Positions 33,933-38,784 of a stretch of 38,784 nt of DNA are shown in pieces (positions within the stretch are counted from its first letter, which is position 1; every line of letters begins with the position of its first letter). Source of the DNA: Porphyromonas sp. HMSC065F10. Its GTDB lineage: Bacteria > Bacteroidota > Bacteroidia > Bacteroidales > Porphyromonadaceae. The stretch is taken from NCBI RefSeq assembly GCF_001808555.1, contig NZ_KV793801.1:1-38784 (forward strand). The letters are read 5' to 3'. Made by a program: the position numbers and the translations under genes. Under the pieces are notes generated by a model. It was given only the letters and a program-made list of their open reading frames with translations. It ran no database searches and had not been told where the DNA came from.

Positions 33933-34821
33933 TCACCACGATACCGACTTCTTCCCCTCACAGGACAAGTACAGTGAGGCCTTCGGAAAGTTTACCTTTG
34001 ACCTCAGTATGGAGGAGGTGACGGCAAAGGTGCAGGAGTGTGTTGACAAGCACTATAAGGAGCTTGATACCAGAGATAATATCAACCTCATCCATAGTAT
34101 GATCGACCTCACCTCGCTTACCTCTGAGGACAACGAGGATAAGATCTATAAGCTGACGCAGCAGGTCAATAAGCTGGATGATGACCACCCTGACATTACC
34201 CCGGTGGCAAGTATCTGCGTCTATCCCAACTTTGCTCAGGTGATCAAGGAGAATCTCACCGTTGAGCAGTGCCATATCACCTGCGTGGCGGGTGGCTTTC
34301 CCTCGTCGCAGACCTTCCTTGAGATCAAGGTGGCTGAGATAGCCCTCGCCATCCACGATGGGGCGGAGGAGATCGACATTGTGCTCCCGGTCGGTGCCTT
34401 CCTTGCCGGTGACTACGAGACCGTCTGTGACCAGCTGCAGGAGCAGAGACAGGCCGCCAAGGATGTGATCCTAAAGGTGATCCTTGAGACCGGAGCCCTC
34501 CAGACGCCTGAGAATATCGTTAAGTCGTCCATCCTCGCCCTCTTCTGCGATGCAGACTTCATCAAGACCTCTACAGGAAAGGGGTACCCCGGTGCCACGC
34601 CCGAGGCGATCTACATCATGGCCTCTATCGTCAAGCAGTACTACGATCAATTTGGTCTCAAGAGAGGGATCAAGGCTGCCGGTGGAGTGCGTACGACGGA
34701 GGAGGCGCTCAAGTACCTCTGCATCCTCAAGGAGGTGCTTGGTGATGAGTGGCTCACCCCCGAACTCTTCCGCTTTGGCGCCACCTCTCTGGAGGCTGAC
34801 ACGCTCAAGCATCTCCTCTGA
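33922..34821 (+). CDS. deoC: Deoxyribose-phosphate aldolase
   Basis: This 299-aa class I aldolase converts 2-deoxyribose 5-phosphate to glyceraldehyde 3-phosphate and acetaldehyde in deoxynucleoside catabolism. The Schiff-base lysine is Lys215 in DFIKTSTGKG. Further motifs are CVYPNFA, AEEIDIVLPVGAFLAGDY and KAAGGVRT. The N-terminal 55 residues are longer than in short bacterial forms, as in other Bacteroidetes. It is the last gene of the dtd unit and is followed by a clear terminator. Confidence 0.95.
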   Translation: MSHNHHDTDFFPSQDKYSEAFGKFTFDLSMEEVTAKVQECVDKHYKELDTRDNINLIHSMIDLTSLTSEDNEDKIYKLTQQVNKLDDDHPDITPVASICVYPNFAQVIKENLTVEQCHITCVAGGFPSSQTFLEIKVAEIALAIHDGAEEIDIVLPVGAFLAGDYETVCDQLQEQRQAAKDVILKVILETGALQTPENIVKSSILALFCDADFIKTSTGKGYPGATPEAIYIMASIVKQYYDQFGLKRGIKAAGGVRTTEEALKYLCILKEVLGDEWLTPELFRFGATSLEADTLKHLL

Positions 34822-34841
34822 TCTACAGTCAGAAATCTATA

Positions 34842-34883
34842 GGTTCGCAAAGCTCCGCTTCGTCAGCTTTGCGAACCTTTTTT
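34842..34883 (+). terminator. Intrinsic terminator after deoC
   Basis: GGTTCGCAAAGCT (34842-34854) pairs perfectly with AGCTTTGCGAACC (34865-34877) across a 10-nt loop, followed by six T (34878-34883). This is the best intrinsic terminator in the window. Confidence 0.9.
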
Positions 34884-35001
34884 ATGTCCTCAGACGCTAC
34901 TTACTAAATACCTGTCGCTTGCGCCGTTAGACCCGTCCGATTAGGTGTCGTACTGCTTGAGTAGAGGACTACCAGCGCAGTGCCCTTGCGTGGTTTTCGG
35001 T

Positions 35002-35172
35002 ATGGGTGATTTCTGTTCGGCGACCCGCAAGGGTCGGAAGGGCAGGGGACGGCCTTCTGTACATCGGTCACCACTTCGCAGATGACCGATGCCTATGGGG
35101 CGAGCACCCTTCTGCCTCCCGCATGACCCCCCTTTGTATATGATTACCCTAACGCCTAAATGCGTCAGCCCT
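35002..35172 (+). repeat. RNA-like repeat family 2, copy c (upstream of aroA)
   Basis: Shares GATTTCTGTTCGGCGACCC, a perfect GACCC-GCAA-GGGTC hairpin, ACATCGGTCACC and CGATGCCTATGGGGCGAGCACCC with copy a. The UUCG-type hairpin is decayed here. It ends at CGTCAGCC (35163-35170), 56 nt before the aroA -7 box. Confidence 0.65.
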
Positions 35173-35226
35173 GTATCTAATGTGAGAAAAGTCGCTTCTA
35201 ATCGGGGTGGGAACGGGACTTTCTAC

Positions 35227-35234
35227 TATATTTG
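35227..35234 (+). promoter_or_regulatory. -7 box of aroA
   Basis: TATATTTG ends 5 nt before the ATG at 35240 and lies downstream of the alternative ATG at 35207, which supports the later start and a leaderless mRNA. Confidence 0.6.
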
Positions 35235-35239
35235 TGACT

Positions 35240-36529
35240 ATGAAGTTGCTCACGAAAACGGCTTTTGCCTCGTCTATTGAGGTAAACCTCCCTCTGTCGA
35301 AGAGTGAGGGCATTCGCTCATTGATCTCCTGTTACCTCCTTCGGCGGGGTAGGGGAGTCAATCAGATGCCCCATAGGGATCTCTTGAGTACAGATGCCCC
35401 AGAGGACCTCTACACCATCTATGATGGTCTCCAGGCGCTTCTCTCGGGAAAGTCCGACATCACCCTCACAGCCTCTGCCAGCGTCGCTCGGTTCCTACTG
35501 GCTCTTGGTGCAGCCGAACCGCGCAGAACGGTCTTTCATCTTACGGATCCTCAGCTGCTCCGTCGCCCTATGGGTCCGCTCCTCGACTTTCTGCAGAGAA
35601 GGGGAGTCACGATTGATCGTACGGACGACCGGTGGATTGTCAACTCACGATGCCAGGTGGTTCCACGTGAAACAGAAGTAGACGCAAGAGCGTGGGAGTC
35701 AAGTCAATTTGTCTCGGCAATAATCTATTTTTCGGTAGCTCAAAACTATCCTTTGAGTATCCGGAGACAGCATTCTGATCCCAGTTCAAGGTATATCGCT
35801 CTGACGATCGACTGTCTCAGTCAGATCGGTATAGATCTCGCTTGGGATGCGGATCGGATTAAGTTTGAGCCTACACGTGATACAGGTTTGGTAACTCTCA
35901 ATCCTGATGATCTGACCCTCCCAGTCGATTACTCCTCCGCTGCTTTTTGGCTGGAGTTGCAAACGCTCCATCCGGAGATCCAAATGGTGGTTTTGAAGGA
36001 GCTGAATCCTAATTCTCCCCATCCGGATGCCCGAGTGCTTGACTTTTTCATGCCATTTCTGGACGTTGTTACGACTGATCACTCTGTGCGACTGAACCGA
36101 TGTAATGAACCGACTGAGGTAGAGCTGCCATTAAGTTTTGACTTGTCTCAAAACCCTGACCTCTTCCCTGCTCTCTTTGCCACAGTGATTGGCTTAGGAG
36201 TGCCTGCCACTTTTAAGGGACTGTCCTCACTGGCCTACAAGGAGTCGGATCGTCTCGGTGCGTCCCTCTCTATCGCACACTCTCTCGGCTGGTCAGCTGA
36301 TGCCTTCGTCAGACTATCGCCGGACGGCTTTACCTACACGGGCGTTCCACGTGAAACGATCCCCGATAGTGTGACGCTCAATCACAGAGGGGATCATCGC
36401 TTGGCTATGGCCTTTGGAGTCCTTGCTACCGCACTGGAGGGGACACAGGTGATGGTACCGGATGATGTAGCTGTGACGGCACGGAGTTATCCCCACTTTT
36501 TTACCGACCTTTGCAGGCAAGCCCGTTGA
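35240..36529 (+). CDS. aroA: 3-phosphoshikimate 1-carboxyvinyltransferase (EPSP synthase), divergent
   Basis: This 429-aa enzyme of the shikimate pathway joins phosphoenolpyruvate to shikimate 3-phosphate. Recognisable blocks are PLSKSEGIR (Lys, Ser, Arg of the active site), SSQFVSAII, NPDLFPALF (catalytic Asp), LAYKESDRL and DHRLAMAF. The usual AGTAMR block reads ASVAR, with Ala and Ser at the places of E. coli Gly96 and Thr97, and the late Lys411 position is Arg. Two parS-like sites lie inside the gene; both encode Val-Pro-Arg-Glu-Thr. The next gene starts 4 nt after the stop. Confidence 0.9.
   Translation: MKLLTKTAFASSIEVNLPLSKSEGIRSLISCYLLRRGRGVNQMPHRDLLSTDAPEDLYTIYDGLQALLSGKSDITLTASASVARFLLALGAAEPRRTVFHLTDPQLLRRPMGPLLDFLQRRGVTIDRTDDRWIVNSRCQVVPRETEVDARAWESSQFVSAIIYFSVAQNYPLSIRRQHSDPSSRYIALTIDCLSQIGIDLAWDADRIKFEPTRDTGLVTLNPDDLTLPVDYSSAAFWLELQTLHPEIQMVVLKELNPNSPHPDARVLDFFMPFLDVVTTDHSVRLNRCNEPTEVELPLSFDLSQNPDLFPALFATVIGLGVPATFKGLSSLAYKESDRLGASLSIAHSLGWSADAFVRLSPDGFTYTGVPRETIPDSVTLNHRGDHRLAMAFGVLATALEGTQVMVPDDVAVTARSYPHFFTDLCRQAR
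35659..35674 (+). promoter_or_regulatory. parS-like site 2 (inside aroA)
   Basis: GGTTCCACGTGAAACA differs from TGTTNCACGTGAAACA only at the first base and is identical to the complement of site 1. It lies in the coding frame as V-P-R-E-T. Confidence 0.82.
36343..36358 (+). promoter_or_regulatory. parS-like site 3 (inside aroA)
   Basis: CGTTCCACGTGAAACG shares the 14-bp core GTTCCACGTGAAAC with sites 1 and 2 and differs only at both end bases. It is in the same orientation and coding frame as site 2, 684 bp downstream. Confidence 0.78.
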
Positions 36530-36533
36530 ACTT

Positions 36534-38552
36534 ATGATGAAGAACAGACGTCGATCTCCATGGCTCCACCTCTCTCTCCTGATAGGCGGAACGATTGCCA
36601 TAATCTACGGATGCGCCAATAGGGTGGCGCCGGATGGCGGCCCCTATGACGACCAGCCCCCGAAGCTCGTCCGGAGTCATCCGGCGGATCGTGAGCTCAA
36701 TGTCTCGTCCAAGAAGGTGTCTCTCTGGTTTGACGAATTTGTCACCATCAAGGACCCGCTCAAGAAGATCATCGTCTCCCCGCCTCAGCTGCAGCAGCCG
36801 GAGATCATCTCTTATGGAAAAAAAGTGGTGGTCAGCCTCAAGGACACCCTCACGCCCAACACCACCTACACGATCGACTTCACCGATGCGATCGTCGACA
36901 ATAACGAAGGCAATCCGCTGGAGAACTTCTCTTTCGCCTTCAGCACCGGGGACCGCATCGACACCATGGAGATCGCAGGGACGGTCCTTAATGCTCGCAC
37001 GCACGAGCCTATGCAGGGGCTTCTCGTCGGTCTTCATCCCGACACTGCCCCGAGGAGTGCCTTCCACGACACCACGTTTCTCCGCACCAGTCGCACGTCT
37101 GACAAGGCAAAGTTTGTGATCCGCAACGTCCGTGAGGGACGGTATCACGTCTATGCCCTCAAGGAGAGCGATGGAAACTACCGCAATGATATGGTGGGGA
37201 CCGAGGGTGTTGCCTGGCTCGATAGTGCCGTCCTCACCACCTGCAAGCCCGACATTCGCCCCGACACCCTCTGGGTCGACTCGCTCACCATCGACACCAT
37301 CAAGCAGGTCCCCTTCACCCACTACTACCCCGATGATCTGGTCCTGCTCTACTACGAGCCGCGCGACCCGAAGCGCTTCCTGAAGAAAAGAGAGCGCCCC
37401 GCCCCCTACCAGCTGAGGCTCACCTTCAACGCCCTCCCTGACAGCGCCATCAAGCTCGCTAGGGTCGACTCCCTCGCTCTGCCGACCGACACGATGACGC
37501 CCCCTTACGTCATGGATAAGAGCAAGGATGGTGTCGTCAACTTCTTCTTCACCGACACCACCTGGAGCGCCCACAGCACCTTTGCGCTCACCTACCTCTC
37601 CGTTGACAGTCTCGGCCTCCCCGCCTACAAGAGCGACACCCTGCGCATCGCCTACAAGGCGCCCAAGATCGATAAAGAGGAGAAGAAGCGGAAGAGCGCC
37701 GAGAGCGACTCCACCGCTCATGCTGTCGAGAGTCCCTTCTCCATCAAGATCGAGCATAAGGGCAAGGGCGGCATCTCCGACTCGATACTCTTCGCGTCGA
37801 CCCTTCCGATAGACACGTCGATGCTCCGCGCCTTCGCCCTCTACGATGCCAAGGACTCGATCCTCCAGCCGCTGCGGATCGATACCATCACATTCTTTGA
37901 CGGTAGCGTCACCTCCGGACTCATCAGTGCCCGTCTCAGCTACGGCGGGCAGTACGAGCTCCATGTCGACAGCGCTGAGATCGCCGACATCTACGGCCAC
38001 CGCCTTGATAAAACTGTCGTTGATGCCTTTAAGGTCAAAGAGAAAAGCGACTTCTCCTCCCTCCGCGTCACCATACACGACATGCCGGACTCGATCATAG
38101 GCGAACTCCTTACCCCGGATGACAAGCTGGTCTGGACCTCCTACAGCCGAGCAGGGGAGATCTTCTTCCCGGATCTCGACCCGGGGAAGTATGGCCTCCG
38201 GATCATCTATGACCGAAACGGCAATCATCGCTGGGACCCGGGGGACTACGATGCCTCCATACAGCCTGAAGCGGTCTACTACGCCCCCAAGGTCTTTGAG
38301 CTTATGAAGAATTGGGAGGTGAAGGAGAATTTCTATCCTCTCCTGACACCGCTCCTCACACAGAAGCCTCGGACGATGATCCAGACAAAATTCAATGAAG
38401 AGAAGCGCAAGGACCGCAATAAGGAGCGCGAGGAAGAGCTGCGTCGGCGCCGAGAGGGTGGCGGAGACCAGCAGCCCGGTGGCAATCCCTTCGGTGGACA
38501 GACACCGGGAGGCGCCCTCGGTGGCATGCGACAAGCCACCCGAGGCTTCTGA
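36534..38552 (+). CDS. Ig-like (Big_5) lipoprotein
   Basis: This is a 672-aa predicted lipoprotein (Cys27, IAIIYGCAN). The N-terminal part has a Big_5-like Ig domain (PPKLVRSHPADRELNVSSKKVSLWFDEFV, about 42-140), common in large Bacteroidetes lipoproteins. A prealbumin-like/carboxypeptidase-regulatory-like unit follows (AGTVLNARTHEPMQGLLVGL). The rest has several beta-rich units with DS/DT-rich linkers. The last 50 residues are highly charged (KRKDRNKEREEELRRRREGG) then Gly/Gln-rich. It starts 4 nt after aroA, so may be co-transcribed. Surface or periplasmic role unknown. Confidence 0.82.
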   Translation: MMKNRRRSPWLHLSLLIGGTIAIIYGCANRVAPDGGPYDDQPPKLVRSHPADRELNVSSKKVSLWFDEFVTIKDPLKKIIVSPPQLQQPEIISYGKKVVVSLKDTLTPNTTYTIDFTDAIVDNNEGNPLENFSFAFSTGDRIDTMEIAGTVLNARTHEPMQGLLVGLHPDTAPRSAFHDTTFLRTSRTSDKAKFVIRNVREGRYHVYALKESDGNYRNDMVGTEGVAWLDSAVLTTCKPDIRPDTLWVDSLTIDTIKQVPFTHYYPDDLVLLYYEPRDPKRFLKKRERPAPYQLRLTFNALPDSAIKLARVDSLALPTDTMTPPYVMDKSKDGVVNFFFTDTTWSAHSTFALTYLSVDSLGLPAYKSDTLRIAYKAPKIDKEEKKRKSAESDSTAHAVESPFSIKIEHKGKGGISDSILFASTLPIDTSMLRAFALYDAKDSILQPLRIDTITFFDGSVTSGLISARLSYGGQYELHVDSAEIADIYGHRLDKTVVDAFKVKEKSDFSSLRVTIHDMPDSIIGELLTPDDKLVWTSYSRAGEIFFPDLDPGKYGLRIIYDRNGNHRWDPGDYDASIQPEAVYYAPKVFELMKNWEVKENFYPLLTPLLTQKPRTMIQTKFNEEKRKDRNKEREEELRRRREGGGDQQPGGNPFGGQTPGGALGGMRQATRGF

Positions 38553-38752
38553 CCACTGCATCAGTGACATAGCCCACCCCGGTTATGCCCTCCGCAGGAC
38601 CCCGGTCTGATCTCTGCCTGAGCGTGTCGTGCTCGGCCTATGCAGTGGCATTGTATGGTGCAGGTTTTTCCTCCCCTCCACCTGCGCTGATGATTTCCTC
38701 AGTGCCTATTCGGGATCTCTACCGGTCTCCCTTTGTTCAACATAGGCCATCC

Positions 38753-38784
38753 GAGACCTTTGCATAACACCCCATCTGCGGCGT
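38753..38784 (+). repeat. MITE-like repeat, copy 4 (cut by the window end)
   Basis: GAGACCTTTGCATAACACCC and the following 12 bases match the left end of copy 1 with one difference. The remaining about 143 bp lie beyond the window. The gap 38553-38752 before it has no gene I can support, only small inverted repeats such as CCACTGCAT/ATGCAGTGG (38553 and 38640). Confidence 0.85.

Larger units (their letters stand above)
34884..35239 (+). other. Intergenic region upstream of aroA
   Basis: About 350 bp with no gene between the deoC terminator and aroA. It holds copy c of repeat family 2, a decayed nested-hairpin relative near 34940, and the aroA -7 box. Confidence 0.6.

Noticed and set aside
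36501-38570. 689-aa minus-strand open frame opposite the Ig-like lipoprotein
   Set aside because: The plus strand has a signal peptide, lipobox and Big_5 motif. The minus frame has no recognisable domain and is a codon-bias shadow.
38585-38767. 60-aa open frame near the right end
   Set aside because: No homology or promoter, and it runs into the MITE end; probably chance.

Overview
This window looks like a chromosomal segment of a Bacteroidales bacterium, most plausibly Porphyromonas or a close relative. The basis is the mix of families: a subtilase ending in a type IX secretion (T9SS) sorting domain, BACON-domain lipoproteins, a fimbrillin-like lipoprotein, an OMP_b-brl-type TonB-linked receptor and paired DUF4230 proteins. 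Many genes also carry the Bacteroidetes -7 promoter box TAnnTTTG. No tRNA, rRNA, CRISPR array, prophage or transposase gene was recognised. The species is inferred from gene content, not from any search.

Layout. 1-820 is non-coding and holds a strong hairpin and one copy of a 175-bp MITE-like repeat. 821-8565 has a TrmB-type regulator followed by a tight four-gene run: Ig-like lipoprotein, BACON lipoprotein, subtilase with T9SS tail, and PorQ/PorV-like barrel. 8664-10255 has a small membrane protein and two DUF4230 proteins. 10440-13605 (minus) is an ATGA-coupled operon of mtaB, a GT2 glycosyltransferase and a lipoprotein. 13883-17302 encodes a NitT/TauT-type ABC importer plus a porin. 17352-21901 is a transglutaminase-like lipoprotein coupled to a fimbrillin-like lipoprotein. 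21952-24085 has a PfkB sugar kinase and an M20 amidohydrolase. 24235-25617 (minus) is an AT-richer ATPase/DUF234 gene whose upstream region is full of inverted repeats. 26077-28458 is an outer-membrane receptor. 28967-38552 is a housekeeping block: mnmG, uvrC, dtd, a MazG-like gene, deoC, aroA and an Ig-like lipoprotein.

Non-coding signals. (1) Three near-identical 16-bp sites matching the ParB-binding centromere parS lie at 30873, 35659 and 36343, two of them inside aroA, which suggests an origin-proximal partition region. (2) A 175-bp dispersed repeat with inverted ends has three full copies of identical length plus one cut by the window edge. (3) A second, RNA-like repeat family with GNRA- and UUCG-type hairpins sits upstream of mnmG, dtd and aroA, always in the same orientation. 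(4) Several genes have the TAnnTTTG box only 4-9 nt before the ATG, implying leaderless or nearly leaderless mRNAs. (5) A perfect 38-bp palindrome with a third half-site lies upstream of the receptor gene.

How the genes work together. The 821-8565 run reads as a surface proteolysis/adhesion cassette with its own barrel and possibly its own regulator. The ABC importer and porin form a trans-envelope uptake route for an unidentified small solute. mnmG and mtaB modify tRNA, dtd proofreads D-aminoacyl-tRNA, and the MazG-like and deoC products act on nucleotides. All functions are read from sequence motifs only.
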